34,881 nt of DNA from Bacteroidales bacterium (GCA_024398105.1 JAKSJP010000027.1:1-34881); one strand, 5' to 3'. Positions 14,036 to 22,502 are shown, numbered from the stretch's first letter. Program-made: numbers and translations. The notes: generated by a model not told the origin, from the sequence alone.

Positions 14036-15383
14036 AGTAATACCAATAGCTGTTCTTATATCTCTCTGGATTGCGGAAATAGTTCTGCATCCTCTTATAT
14101 GTCTGCGGATTTACACCTTCGCCCATGGCCCTTTCCTCACTCAGTCCATCTAAGCTCAATCCGATCAGGAATGCCTCGTCGTACATCCTTCCCGGGATCC
14201 TTCTGTCGTTGTAGTCCTCCATGAACGAAGGTACGTCGAAGTACATAAGATCATAGCAAAGGAGGTATTCCCTGGCAGCATGGTTCTCCGGATTCGATTC
14301 AACCAGTCCCTTCAGCACAGGCCGGTAGTCGGCATCTCCGTAGACGAAATCCGTCCTGGCGAGCTTCGAGCGTGACTGCTCGAGCCACTGCGTAATCTCG
14401 TCATCGTGGTTCTCCGGCATCATCCTCAGCGCCCATTTCCTATATCTCATCGTCTTGCTCAGCATTGTAAGGAACTTCTGGGCGGTCGCGGTCTCACCGG
14501 AAATAAGGTTCAGTTCGGCAAGACGCTTGAGGAAGCGGGTTCCCGTCTGCTTAGGCGAGGCCTGGAGCGCGATCATGGTACTTTGCTCGGCAAGACTCAT
14601 GTCCCCCAGCTGATACCATGCCTCCCCTGCCATTCCGTTCGTGAACGGAGATTCATCCTCGGCGACGGTGAGCAGGACACCGTTGGCATAGTTCTGGGAA
14701 TGGTCGAGCATCTTGTCTCCAAGCGCTCCCTTCATCGCCCATGCAAGGTTATAATAATAGTCGACCTCCGTTATGTGCATATCATTTCTGTCTGATATCC
14801 TGAGGACCTTGTCCCAGTTCTCACGCGAAGCTTCCACATCCATTCCTATCACTTTGTCATAGGTGAAATTAGGCCGACTCCAGAGTTTGCCATAATATTT
14901 CTGACATGGAACGCCGAATGCCCATATTCCTATCGAGAGGAAGACTGCAGCTGCCACAGGCTTCATCCATTTCTCCCTGAAATGCAAGGCCGCCATGAAG
15001 AGAGACAGGTAGCCCAGGGTCGAGATCGTATACTGGGAAAGGTAGCGGGAATCTGTCTCACGCATCACTGCCCAGACAAAGAAGAACGAAGCGACAATGC
15101 GGGAGACACCTGGACTGAACGCCTTTCTTGAAATCTTGTAGACTACCTCACCGACAGCGGTCAGGACGAGAGCGACCAGGATCGGGCCGACTATCCTGTA
15201 GCAAAGGAACTGGTCGAAGAAGTCGCCTGCGAAACGGGATAGCCATCCGACACCATGGTATGTTTCCCTGATATAGTCAGAATCGAAAAGGAAAAGATTC
15301 AGCTGCTCCCTTCTCATCAGACAATACGGAAGAGCCGTCGCAAAGAACACGAAAGCTGAAAGGAACATCAGCACTGCTGACAT
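14010..15383 (-). CDS. Large membrane protein resembling DUF6057
   Basis: A 457-residue protein. The first third is membrane-embedded, with about six hydrophobic segments (for example LMFLSAFVFFATALPYC, IVGPILVALVLTAVGEVVY, IVASFFFVWAVM, TLGYLSLFMAALHF, PVAAAVFLSIGIWAFGV). The rest is a soluble helical part with TPR-like spacing (YNLAWAMKGALGD, EAWYQLGDMSLAEQSTMIAL, LKRLAELNLISGETATAQKFL). It resembles proteins annotated DUF6057 in Bacteroides, a recollection not checked. The start at 15383 is preferred; an open frame back to a TTG at 15434 would place the start codon inside the TATCTTTG promoter box. It heads the region-2 transcript. Confidence 0.75.
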   Translation of the reverse strand: MSAVLMFLSAFVFFATALPYCLMRREQLNLFLFDSDYIRETYHGVGWLSRFAGDFFDQFLCYRIVGPILVALVLTAVGEVVYKISRKAFSPGVSRIVASFFFVWAVMRETDSRYLSQYTISTLGYLSLFMAALHFREKWMKPVAAAVFLSIGIWAFGVPCQKYYGKLWSRPNFTYDKVIGMDVEASRENWDKVLRISDRNDMHITEVDYYYNLAWAMKGALGDKMLDHSQNYANGVLLTVAEDESPFTNGMAGEAWYQLGDMSLAEQSTMIALQASPKQTGTRFLKRLAELNLISGETATAQKFLTMLSKTMRYRKWALRMMPENHDDEITQWLEQSRSKLARTDFVYGDADYRPVLKGLVESNPENHAAREYLLCYDLMYFDVPSFMEDYNDRRIPGRMYDEAFLIGLSLDGLSEERAMGEGVNPQTYKRMQNYFRNPERYKNSYWYYYANSPIAH

Positions 15384-15431
15384 TCCGGGGATGTTATGTC
15401 TTTTTGTCAAGTTCGTAAATACTAGGGATTT

Positions 15432-15439
15432 CAAAGATA
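15432..15439 (-). promoter_or_regulatory. Promoter TTTG-N18-TATCTTTG for the region-2 operon
   Basis: On the minus strand TATCTTTG (15432-15439) fits the -7 consensus, and a TTTG at 15458-15461 lies 18 bases further upstream, close to the Bacteroidota -33 element. The ATG at 15383 would be about 48 bases downstream. Confidence 0.6.
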
Positions 15440-15471
15440 TAATATAATTCCGTATTCCAAAAAGAAATATG

Positions 15472-15479
15472 TACCTTTG
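15472..15479 (+). promoter_or_regulatory. -7 promoter box TACCTTTG for the Ehr operon
   Basis: Consensus TAnnTTTG box 21 bases before the ATG at 15501. It faces away from the region-2 promoter 32 bases to the left, so RNA polymerases at the two promoters probably compete for the same upstream DNA. Confidence 0.6.
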
Positions 15480-15500
15480 CGCCGCATTTATTATCTCAAG

Positions 15501-17288
15501 ATGAAAGACATATTATCATCCTGGTTCAACCAGCCTCAGACAGGGCTTTCATTGTGGTTCATGGCAATTTTCACCCTCGTGTTCGCATGCGGTGCGGTCT
15601 ACGGAAGCGGTTACATGAAACACTACAGCGGAAGGCCCCTCAGGAACACCCTGCATTGGATCAACTACGCCGTCGCCTATGTCTCAATGATGGCATTGTG
15701 CGTAGTTCAGAATTCGATCGCGTTCCTCGTCAGCTGGGAAATCATGGCACTCAGTTCCTTCTTCCTCGTTATCTACGAGAGCGAAAAGCCGGAGACAATC
15801 AAGGCCGGCATCAATTTCTTCGTACAGTCACACATTTCTGTGATACTCCTTACCGCAGGCTTCATGATGATCGGAGTCAGGACAGGATCGTACTCATTCA
15901 GTGAAATCCCACGCTACTGCGCAGAGAACAACGGCATGGCAGCATTCCTGCTGCTTTTCGCCGGTTTCGCTGTAAAGGCAGGTTTCGTGCCGTTCCACAC
16001 CTGGCTGCCTTATGCGCATCCAGCCGCTCCTGCCCACATCTCAGGCGTCATGTCCGGAGTCATCATCAAGATCGGTATCTTCGGAATCCTCCGTATGATC
16101 ACCCTCTTCACCGTTGACTTCACGACTGCAGGCGTCATCATCCTGGCCGTGGCTGCAATATCCGGCCTCTATGGTGTGATGATGGCTATCCTTCAGCACA
16201 ATCTCAAGAAGCTGCTTGCCTACCATAGTATCGAGAACATCGGTATAATCGGAATGGGCATTGGTCTAGGCTGCATCGGCGTAGGTTCAGGAAACAGCAC
16301 GCTCGCAAGCCTCGGCTTTGCCGGAGCACTGCTGCATACGCTCAACCACGCTCTCTTCAAGTCAGTCCTTTTCTTCTGCTCAGGAAACGTCTATCACGGC
16401 ACCCACACGCTCAACGTCGAAAGACTTGGCGGACTTGCCAAGAAGATGCCATGGACAGCGGCTCTTTTCCTTATCGCATCTGTAGCGATCTGCGGACTGC
16501 CACCTATGAACGGCTTCATCTCGGAGTTCGTCATCTACAGCGGACTCTTCGGATGGATGCAGGGCGCTGACCTCAGCGCGACCACAGGTGCAGTGTTCTC
16601 GATCCTTGCACTCGTGATGATAGGCGGACTCGCCATCCTCTGCTTCACCAAAGCGTTCGGAATCATCTTCCTTGGAACTCCAAGGACTGAAGTCGAAGCC
16701 CATGAGATGGAAGCCTGCCGCATCGTGCCATTAGCAATCGAAGCGCTTATCATGCTTTCAATCGGTATCTTCCCTGCTTTCTATGCAAAACTTGCGGGCA
16801 ACGCCCTTGAGTGCTTCCCATACGCTGACAGCGCAGCGCTCGGCAGCGTGACCGACCTCAGCATCGTCGGTATCGCAAGCCTTGTGTTCCTCGCAATTGC
16901 CGCCTTCATCTATTTCGCGAAGAGCGGAGTCAACAGGAAACGTCAGGTCAGCGAAGGACCGACATGGGGCTGCGGCTACACCGAAGGTACTGCCAGGATC
17001 CAGTACACAGCGACTTCTTTCGTAAAGACATACGTCCAGCTATTCTCCTTCGTCCTTGGCACAAAGAAAGAGGAAAAACGTCCTGTGGAGATATTCCCTG
17101 CCTCAGGCCACTTCGAGTCCGAATCCTACGACAAGCTGGAGAACGCTCTGATCGACAAGCCTCTTGGACTATACCGCAGATTCACGGACATGTTCTCTTT
17201 CCTCCAGAACGGAAAGATGCAGTTCTATGTGCTCTACGGCATCATCTTCATTATCTGCACACTTATCATAACCTTCATATCCTGCTAG
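15501..17288 (+). CDS. Ehr complex antiporter-like subunit, HyfB/NuoL type
   Basis: A 595-residue integral membrane protein of the proton-conducting NuoL/M/N-HyfB superfamily, first gene of a six-gene complex. About 15 membrane segments are visible. Family marks are SWEIMALSSFFLVIYE, KAGFVPFHTWLPYAHPAAPAHISG (lysine of the channel), KKLLAYHSIENIGII, LHTLNHALFKSVLFFCSGNVYHGT, CGLPPMNGFISEFVIYSG, and the HyfB-type tail TWGCGYTEGTARIQYTATSF. The start is the ATG at 15501. The frame is open back to a TTG at 15477 but that codon lies within the TACCTTTG promoter. The next gene begins 5 bases after the stop. It should move protons or sodium across the inner membrane. Confidence 0.92.
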   Translation: MKDILSSWFNQPQTGLSLWFMAIFTLVFACGAVYGSGYMKHYSGRPLRNTLHWINYAVAYVSMMALCVVQNSIAFLVSWEIMALSSFFLVIYESEKPETIKAGINFFVQSHISVILLTAGFMMIGVRTGSYSFSEIPRYCAENNGMAAFLLLFAGFAVKAGFVPFHTWLPYAHPAAPAHISGVMSGVIIKIGIFGILRMITLFTVDFTTAGVIILAVAAISGLYGVMMAILQHNLKKLLAYHSIENIGIIGMGIGLGCIGVGSGNSTLASLGFAGALLHTLNHALFKSVLFFCSGNVYHGTHTLNVERLGGLAKKMPWTAALFLIASVAICGLPPMNGFISEFVIYSGLFGWMQGADLSATTGAVFSILALVMIGGLAILCFTKAFGIIFLGTPRTEVEAHEMEACRIVPLAIEALIMLSIGIFPAFYAKLAGNALECFPYADSAALGSVTDLSIVGIASLVFLAIAAFIYFAKSGVNRKRQVSEGPTWGCGYTEGTARIQYTATSFVKTYVQLFSFVLGTKKEEKRPVEIFPASGHFESESYDKLENALIDKPLGLYRRFTDMFSFLQNGKMQFYVLYGIIFIICTLIITFISC

Positions 17289-17293
17289 CGCCA

Positions 17294-18199
17294 TGACAAG
17301 TCTGATTCTAATTCTCATCTCAGCCTTATTCTTCAACGGCATCATCGGCCGTGTCAAGAGCATCTGCGCAGGCAGAAAAGGTCCAGGCATCATGCAGCCT
17401 GTATTCGACGTCGCCAGACTTCTCAGAAAGGGCAGCGTCTACAGCGAGACCACCGGTCCTGTCTTCAAGATCGCACCCGCAGTCTACCTTGCATCTGTCA
17501 TCGTCGCATGCCTCTGCGTGCCATTCGGCAACAAGGCCGGCCTCATAAGCTTCAACGGCGACTTCGTATTCTTCGCCTACGCTCTTGCGCTCGGCAAGTT
17601 CTTCTGCATCATCGGAGCGCTTGACACCGGTTCAAGCTTCGAGGGCATGGGTGCTTCGCGTGAGGCAACCTACTCAATGCTCGCCGAGCCGGCATTTTTC
17701 CTGATCATGGGATCTCTCGCGCTCATGACAGGCCATACCTCTTTCGAGAGCATCTTCGCAGACCTTCACCCAAGCAGCCCTATGAGCTGGGCCCTGGCGG
17801 TCATCGCAGCGTTCATATTCCTGATACTTGCCATGGTCGAGAACAGCCGTATGCCTGTGGATGACCCTAAGACCCACCTTGAACTTACCATGATCCATGA
17901 AGTCATGGTACTGGACAACAGCGGCGTCGACCTCGGTCTGATATTCGTGACAGGCTTCCTCAAGTTCGCCATGTACGCTGCTCTCATTGCAAACCTGCTC
18001 ATCGGCAGCATCCCTGTCGGTTTCGGAATTCCTGTATTCTTCGCAGTACAGTTCGTATCGGCTGTCATCATCGGCATCAACGAGTCATTCACCGCACGAT
18101 TCAGGATGAACCATAACCCTCAGTTCATATTCACTTTGGCTTGCATCGCTCTTCTCGCCGTATTCGGCGTGATGCTTATGTCAGGACAACTTATCTAAG
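17294..18199 (+). CDS. Ehr complex membrane anchor, HyfC/HycD/NuoH type
   Basis: A 301-residue membrane protein of the NuoH/HycD family that joins the membrane arm to the peripheral subunits. Marks are the cytoplasmic N-terminal loop GRKGPGIMQPVFDVARLLRKGSVYSE, then ALGKFFCIIGALDTGSSFEGMGASREATYSMLAEP, and MVENSRMPVDDPKTHLELTMIHEVMVLDNSG, which contains the acidic cluster of the quinone or connector channel. About eight membrane segments. The start is the ATG in GCC-ATG-ACAAGTC just after the upstream stop, and the stop precedes the HyfE-like gene by a few bases. In complex I and group 4 hydrogenases this subunit sits under the proximal cluster, so its conservation here while that cluster is lost is noteworthy. 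Exact boundaries within one or two bases are uncertain. Confidence 0.92.
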
Positions 18200-18204
18200 G
18201 AAAT

Positions 18205-18834
18205 ATGCTGGAAACATTCATTATCATATTCCTCGCTACCCTGTTCTATCTGGCGATCGCCAATAGAATGAGGAACTACATCAAGCTCCTCGTATACCAG
18301 GGTCTGCTGCTTTTCCTGGTGGCAGCGTTCCACCTCAAGGATTTCAACATCTTCAATCTGATCGTCATTCTCCTTGAGACCATAGTTTTCAAGGCCGTAG
18401 CGGTCCCATACTGCATCGAGAGGATCATCCGTCACAACGGCATCACCCGTGAGACAGAGCCGTTCCTGCCAAACTTCGTATCGCTTCTGATCACAGTGGG
18501 CATCGTAGTGGCTTCGATCCTTCTTTCCGGCAGCATCGACGACATCATCCTCGACAAGTTCTTCTTCGTAGGAGCTGTCTCAGCGATCTTCACCGGCCTC
18601 TATCTGATTGTCTCACGCCGTAAGATCCTCACCCATGTGGTCGGCTACTGTGTAATCGAGAACGGTGTCTTCATCCTTTCTCTCGCAGTAGGAAACGAGA
18701 TGCCTGCCATGGTGAACCTCGGTGTGATGCTTGACATCTTCGCATCAGTACTTATCCTAGGAATATTCGCTAACAAGATCGGAGACGTCTTCCATGACGT
18801 CGACATCGACGCTCTCAGCGGACTTAAAGACTAA
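18205..18834 (+). CDS. Ehr complex membrane subunit, HyfE type
   Basis: A 209-residue membrane protein like HyfE, whose C-terminal part is related to NuoK. About six membrane segments. VAAFHLKDFNIFNLIVILLETIVFKAVAVPYCIERIIRH has the conserved glutamate-lysine pair of this family, and VVGYCVIENGVFILSLAVG holds the NuoK-like buried glutamate. It ends in a cytoplasmic tail IGDVFHDVDIDALSGLKD. It begins a few bases after the HyfC-like stop and is followed after five bases by the HyfF-like gene. HyfE-like subunits are found in formate-hydrogenlyase-type group 4 complexes, so this points to the Hyf/Hyc branch as the ancestor. Confidence 0.88.
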   Translation: MLETFIIIFLATLFYLAIANRMRNYIKLLVYQGLLLFLVAAFHLKDFNIFNLIVILLETIVFKAVAVPYCIERIIRHNGITRETEPFLPNFVSLLITVGIVVASILLSGSIDDIILDKFFFVGAVSAIFTGLYLIVSRRKILTHVVGYCVIENGVFILSLAVGNEMPAMVNLGVMLDIFASVLILGIFANKIGDVFHDVDIDALSGLKD

Positions 18835-18839
18835 ATGCC

Positions 18840-20261
18840 ATGATTACAGCAATTTACCTCGCAGCAGTCGTCTGCATCGTCATCGGTCTGGCATTCAGCC
18901 GCTCAACAGTCCTCTCAGACATACTCGGAGTACTTTTCCTCGGAGTCCAGACCATGCTTACGGTCCATGGACTGATGAACCCGGGCCTCACTGAACTGAA
19001 CTATTTCAGCTTCGACGCGCTTGGACTCATCCTTCTCCTGACATTGAGCATCATCAGCTATCCGGCCCTGATCCACAGCCGCATATATCTTTCAAAGCCA
19101 AAGGCGACAGCTTCAAGCGCCGCTGCATACAACGCATCATGCGTACTTCTCATCGCAGCGATGACTATGGGCTATCTTGCAAACCATGCAGCAGTGACCT
19201 GGATCTTCACAGAGATCACCACACTCAGTGCCGCGATCCTTATCTATCACCACAGAAGCAAGCTTGCTCTCGAGGCGACATGGAAATATGTCTTCGTATG
19301 TGCGATCAGCATCTGCTTCGTGTTCGTGGGAATCCTCTTCATAAGCCTTGCGCTGCTCCATGACGGCTGCTCAGAGCTTTTCTACTCTGACCTCATGGCG
19401 CACACATCGACACTCAACGGATTCTGGATGACACTCGGCTTCATCTTCATCTTTGCAGGATACACAGCGAAGCTCGGACTCTTCCCTATGTTCACAGCCG
19501 GAGTTGACGCCAAGGACAAGGCCCCTGCACCGGCCGGTGCCCTCCTTGCAAGTGCACTGATGAATCTCGGATTCTGCGGAATCTTCAGGATCTACGCGTC
19601 GATCAACGGCACGCCTGTCGGAAACTGGGCACGTATGCTCATGCTCGTCACTGCGATCCTGACACTCTTCATCGCGACCATCTACATGGCAAGGATCAGC
19701 AATGTGAAGCGTATGCTCGCCTACTCCGGTATCGAGCACATGTCAGTCGTAACAATAGGTCTTTGCTTCGGAAAAGCCGGTTTCATCGCAGCCATGCTCC
19801 ACATGGTCATGCATACCTTCGTGAAGTCAGGCCTTTTCTTCCATTTCACGCAGATCTGGCGCACTTATTCGAGCAAGATGCTCGATGACATGGGTGACTA
19901 TCTCAAGCTCAATCCATTCGGTGCTCTCGTGCTTCTTTTCGGATTCATCAGCATCGCTGCAGTTCCGCCATCAGGTCTCTTCTTCAGCGAGCTTCTCGTA
20001 TTCAAGGCAATGATTGCAGAAGGCAGCTGGGTAGTATTCGCAATATCTGCATTCCTGCTCACAGTGCTTCTCTGGGCATTTGCCAGAAGCATGTTCCGCA
20101 TCATCTTCCTTCCTGCAGCAAAGCCAGTCGAAAAGATCAGCATCTCAGCATGGGAATCAGTTACCCAGCTCATCCTTTTCGCACTCGCTGCCTACATCGG
20201 ATTCAACCCACCTGCATTCCTGCTTGACTTCATCGAGCAGGCAGCAACAATGATTTCGTAA
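18840..20261 (+). CDS. Ehr complex antiporter-like subunit, HyfF/NuoN type
   Basis: A 473-residue membrane protein of the NuoL/M/N superfamily, the second antiporter-like subunit. Marks are NHAAVTWIFTEITTLSAAILIYHH, GYTAKLGLFPMFTAGVDAKDKAPAPAGALLASALM, RISNVKRMLAYSGIEHMSVV, MHTFVKSGLFFHFTQIWRTY and AAVPPSGLFFSELLVFKAM. About 14 membrane segments. The expected buried Glu and Lys residues of the pumping path are present. It lies between the HyfE-like and large-subunit genes with gaps of about five bases on each side, so all are cotranscribed. Two antiporter-like subunits suggest more than one ion moved per cycle. Confidence 0.92.
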   Translation: MITAIYLAAVVCIVIGLAFSRSTVLSDILGVLFLGVQTMLTVHGLMNPGLTELNYFSFDALGLILLLTLSIISYPALIHSRIYLSKPKATASSAAAYNASCVLLIAAMTMGYLANHAAVTWIFTEITTLSAAILIYHHRSKLALEATWKYVFVCAISICFVFVGILFISLALLHDGCSELFYSDLMAHTSTLNGFWMTLGFIFIFAGYTAKLGLFPMFTAGVDAKDKAPAPAGALLASALMNLGFCGIFRIYASINGTPVGNWARMLMLVTAILTLFIATIYMARISNVKRMLAYSGIEHMSVVTIGLCFGKAGFIAAMLHMVMHTFVKSGLFFHFTQIWRTYSSKMLDDMGDYLKLNPFGALVLLFGFISIAAVPPSGLFFSELLVFKAMIAEGSWVVFAISAFLLTVLLWAFARSMFRIIFLPAAKPVEKISISAWESVTQLILFALAAYIGFNPPAFLLDFIEQAATMIS

Positions 20262-20265
20262 CGTC

Positions 20266-21744
20266 ATGGACAACAAAGTATTAAATATCAAGAACGGAAG
20301 CTGTGTGAAAGTATCGGAGATACCGGTGCTCAGCTATGACTGCTTCCGTGCCACCACCCTTGAGCTCATGAGCGACAAGGCAAGGCATTGTTCAAGCTAC
20401 TTCGCATATCCATGTGCCGAAGGGCTGAGGCTCATGATGTGTATCGCTGACGACACTGCACACGACATCAAAGTCTTCGCATGCGATGTAAACAAAGGCG
20501 ATAGCCTTGTCTCTGCAGCCAAGGACTGTCTTGCACTCGAGCGCTACGAACGTGAGATCCACGAGAACTGGGGACTCGAGTTCGAGGAGCATCCATGGTA
20601 CAAGCCGGTACGCGATTTCATGCCCGGAAAATACAAGTTCTTCGAGATGGAAGGCGAAGAGCTCCATGAGGTCGGTGTAGGCCCTGTCCATGCCGGAGTG
20701 ATCGAGCCAGGTCATTTCCGCTTCATCTGCAACGGCGAGGACGTGCTTCACCTCGAGATCCAGCTCGGCTGGCAGCACAGAGGTGTCGAGCATCTGATGC
20801 TCAGCAAGAAACGTACGATCGAGCGTGTACTGCTCGCAGAAGGAATCGCAGGAGACACATCAGTAAGCCATTCGACCGCATTTGCAGGCGTATGGGAGGC
20901 GCTCTGCGGCATCCAGCCTGACAAGAGCGTTCTCTGGGCAAGGACCCTTGCTGCAGAACTCGAGCGCATGGCCAACCATACCGGTGACCTCGGCGCTATC
21001 TGCGGTGACGTGGCATATCAGCTCGGAGCAGCCGTCTACGGACGTCTCCGCACACCAATCGTCAACTTCTCGCAGCGCTGGTGCGGCAACCGTCTCGGCA
21101 AAGGCAATGTCCGCCCTGCATACGCACCGTACGCATTCACCGAAGAACTCAGACAGCAGCTCCTGAGCGACCTCAAGGCATATGAGCGTGACTTCCTCGA
21201 GATGAGTGACAAGATCCAGCATTTCCCTGGCGTCCTTTCCCGTCTTGACCGTACTGGAATCGTCACCACAGAACAGGCAGAGTCTATCGGAGCAGTTGGA
21301 ATGGCAGCCAAATGTGCAGGTGTATGCCGTGACACACGAGCATCGCATCCATACGGAGTATATGGTACCATGGACATAAAGCCGGTCGTCAAGGACACAG
21401 GCGACGTCCTGGCAAGGACCGAACTCCGCATCGACGAGGTCAAGCAGTCACTCGCCATCGTCCGTACCCTGCTTGAGGACATGCCGGCATTCAACACTCA
21501 GGTACGTCCTATGGGCGAGCCTATGGCTGATTGCTTCGCCATCTCACTTACAGAGGGCTGGCGCGGAGAAATCTGCCACTGCGCTGTCACAGACGCAGAC
21601 GGAGAGCTCGCCGCGTACAAGATCAAGGATCCGTCATTCCACAACTGGATGGCGCTTGCACTTGCAGTGCGTGGCAACGAGATCTCAGACTTCCCTATCT
21701 GTAACAAAAGCTTCAATCTGTCCTATTGTGGACACGACCTTTAA
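20266..21744 (+). CDS. Ehr complex large subunit, HyfG-like (NuoC-NuoD fusion) without NiFe ligands
   Basis: A 492-residue soluble subunit. Residues 1-125 are the NuoC-like domain (ALERYEREIHENWGLEFEEHPW). The rest is the NuoD/HycE-like domain (VGPVHAGVIEPGHFRF, EIQLGWQHRGVEHLM, LAAELERMANHTGDLGAI). In [NiFe] hydrogenases of this group the metal is held by RVCGIC before the conserved His and by DPCxxC at the end. Here the equivalent sites are Ala195 and Thr198 (IAGDTSVSH) and Ser486 and Gly489 (SFNLSYCGHDL), so none of the four cysteines is kept. A single Cys488 is shifted by two. There is no C-terminal extension for maturation cleavage. It therefore should not make or use hydrogen. The natural reaction is unknown; quinone- or ferredoxin-linked or conformational roles are open. 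Confidence 0.93.
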   Translation: MDNKVLNIKNGSCVKVSEIPVLSYDCFRATTLELMSDKARHCSSYFAYPCAEGLRLMMCIADDTAHDIKVFACDVNKGDSLVSAAKDCLALERYEREIHENWGLEFEEHPWYKPVRDFMPGKYKFFEMEGEELHEVGVGPVHAGVIEPGHFRFICNGEDVLHLEIQLGWQHRGVEHLMLSKKRTIERVLLAEGIAGDTSVSHSTAFAGVWEALCGIQPDKSVLWARTLAAELERMANHTGDLGAICGDVAYQLGAAVYGRLRTPIVNFSQRWCGNRLGKGNVRPAYAPYAFTEELRQQLLSDLKAYERDFLEMSDKIQHFPGVLSRLDRTGIVTTEQAESIGAVGMAAKCAGVCRDTRASHPYGVYGTMDIKPVVKDTGDVLARTELRIDEVKQSLAIVRTLLEDMPAFNTQVRPMGEPMADCFAISLTEGWRGEICHCAVTDADGELAAYKIKDPSFHNWMALALAVRGNEISDFPICNKSFNLSYCGHDL

Positions 21745-21755
21745 TCGAACCAGAA

Positions 21756-22502
21756 ATGTTTAAGAACCTCAAGATATTCCTCCATCAGGGCAAGCAGTTC
21801 ATTCCTGACGTACGTACTGCAAAGGCTCCAGGCGTATTCCGTGGCCGCCCTGTGATCTCAACAGAAGCTGTTGATGAGAAAGCATTCGCAGATACTTGTC
21901 CGAGCGGTGCGATAGGTACTTCTCCTGTCAGCATTGACCTTGGAAAGTGCCTTTTCTGCGGAGAATGCGAAAGATGTTTCCCGAACAAGGTCCACTTCAC
22001 AGACGACACACACCTCGCTACCAACGTACGCGAGAGACTTATCATCCGCGAGGGTGAGGACAAGCCTATCGAAGTCGACAAGGATGCAGTCCGTCCTGAG
22101 ATCCGCGGCATCTTCAGCAGGTCTCTGAAGCTCAGGCAGGTATCTGCAGGAGGTGACGCAAGCTGCGAGGCGGAGCTCAACGCCACAGGTAACGTACAGT
22201 TCGACCTCGGACGCTACGGTATCGAGTTCGCGGCATCGCCAAGACACGCCGACGGTGTGCTTATCACAGGCCCTATATCAGCAAATATGGCCAAGGCGCT
22301 GGAGCTTACATATGAAGCGTGCCCTGAACCTAGAATCGTGGTTCTTGACGGCACTGACGCCATCAGCGGAGGCATGTTCGCAGGTTCTCCAGACCTTGAC
22401 CGTTCATTCCTGGACAATCACCAGGTTGACCTTTACATTCCAGGCAACCCGGCGCATCCACTTACCGTAATCAACGGAATCCTTGACCTTACAAGGAAGT
22501 AG
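21756..22502 (+). CDS. Ehr complex fused ferredoxin-small subunit (HyfH-HyfI type)
   Basis: A 248-residue fusion. Residues about 25-85 are a polyferredoxin domain like HyfH/NuoI. TCPSGAI (Cys48) and CLFCGECERC (Cys65, 68, 71, 74) would hold one [4Fe-4S] cluster, while the first CxxCxxC is absent, so the second cluster is lost. Residues about 120-248 are the NuoB/HycG-type small subunit: FDLGRYGIEFAASPRHADGVLITG, PEPRIVVLDGTDAISGGMFAG, VDLYIPGNPAHP. Of the four proximal-cluster cysteines only Cys137 stays; the others are Asp134, Asp201 and Asn231. The start at 21756 (MFKNLKIF) follows the large-subunit stop by 11 bases. A start at 21726 would overlap that gene. The stop lies in a hairpin shared with the convergent GH5-like gene. 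Confidence 0.9.
   Translation: MFKNLKIFLHQGKQFIPDVRTAKAPGVFRGRPVISTEAVDEKAFADTCPSGAIGTSPVSIDLGKCLFCGECERCFPNKVHFTDDTHLATNVRERLIIREGEDKPIEVDKDAVRPEIRGIFSRSLKLRQVSAGGDASCEAELNATGNVQFDLGRYGIEFAASPRHADGVLITGPISANMAKALELTYEACPEPRIVVLDGTDAISGGMFAGSPDLDRSFLDNHQVDLYIPGNPAHPLTVINGILDLTRK

Noticed and set aside
15384-15434. TTG start for the DUF6057-like gene at 15434
   Set aside because: The TTG is the end of the TATCTTTG promoter box on the minus strand; the ATG at 15383 is a better start.
15477-15500. TTG start for the HyfB-like gene at 15477
   Set aside because: The TTG is part of the TACCTTTG promoter box, and an ATG at 15501 gives a normal N-terminus.
15501-22502. Calling the operon a functional Hyf/Hyc hydrogenase or a Mrp antiporter
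   Set aside because: The NiFe cysteines are absent, and Mrp systems lack HyfG/HyfI-like subunits.
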